From the NCBI GenBank assembly GCA_040901705.1, contig JBBDYI010000260.1:1-17236 (forward strand): a DNA stretch of 17,236 nt, written 5' to 3'. How positions within the stretch are numbered: position 1 is the first letter of the stretch; every line of letters starts with the position of its first letter. The translations under genes were made by a program, and so were the position numbers. Source of the stretch: PLA5 sp040901705 (lineage in GTDB: Bacteria > Planctomycetota > Planctomycetia > Pirellulales > PLA5). Shown here in pieces: positions 17,162 through 17,236 of the stretch. The notes below the pieces were generated by a model. It saw only the letters and a list, made by a program, of their open reading frames with translations, did no database searches and was not told the origin of the DNA.

Positions 17162-17236
17162 TACCCGCTTCTGGCTTTGTGTTTTTTACGTGGTCGGCGG
17201 CGGGAGGTTTTGTTTGGGGAGCGGTGGCGGCTTTGG
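17162..17236 (-). CDS. Possible C-terminal tail of a convergent gene
   Basis: Read on the minus strand, one frame is open from the right edge to a TAA at 17162-17164 and encodes a very basic tail, SPNKTSRRRPRKKHKARSG. Basic tails of this kind occur at the ends of nucleic-acid-binding proteins, and a convergent gene would explain the fall in plus-strand coding character after 17084. A second minus frame is also open across the same stretch, so the call is weak and no family can be named. Confidence 0.25.

Overview
The window is a GC-rich, almost fully coding stretch in which every convincing gene lies on the + strand. Protein architecture points to the phylum Planctomycetota, probably order Pirellulales. 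The signs are an exported PQQ-type propeller protein, a secreted prenyltransferase-repeat protein, then a MoxR ATPase / DUF58 / BatA / VWA / giant coiled-coil membrane-protein series. The intergenic repeats (CACAGAG-type, TGATGAAT-type, GACCCC-type and GTAGGGTGGGTCGA-type) also fit. The taxonomic placement is an inference from family recognition, not a measured result.

Layout. Positions 1-2243 hold the C-terminal part of a TPR-like plus PQQ beta-propeller protein whose reading frame is open through the left edge. A 135-nt gap with two palindromic elements precedes a secreted prenyltransferase/squalene-oxidase repeat protein (2379-3422). A repeat-filled gap leads to a MoxR-family AAA+ ATPase (3538-4575). 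A second gap carries a nested inverted repeat of about 200 nt. Then come a DUF58 protein with a VWA-like fold (4834-5736), a BatA-type membrane protein (5853-8288), a second VWA membrane protein (8285-11128), a 1015-residue membrane/coiled-coil protein (11150-14197), an exported coiled-coil protein (14278-15969) and a small exported helical protein (15966-17084). The last 150 nt hold a tandem repeat, a fragment of the GTAGGGTGGGTCGA element and possibly the tail of a convergent minus-strand gene.

How the genes work together. The MoxR ATPase with DUF58 and VWA partners is a known type of module in which the ATPase remodels a client held by metal-dependent VWA proteins (RavA-ViaA and the Bacteroides Bat operon are relatives). 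Here it appears to be coupled to membrane proteins with large non-cytoplasmic parts and to two exported helical proteins. ATGA overlaps (8285-8288 and 15966-15969) and short gaps suggest that at least 5853-17084 is co-transcribed. The client and phenotype cannot be read from the sequence.

Most unusual points: a FecR-like beta-rich segment apparently inserted into the 1015-residue protein; a VWA domain split by a two-helix membrane hairpin; two neighbouring proteins carrying GATase-like segments with no visible nucleophile; and shared dispersed repeats in the gaps, with a palindrome even inside a coding region.
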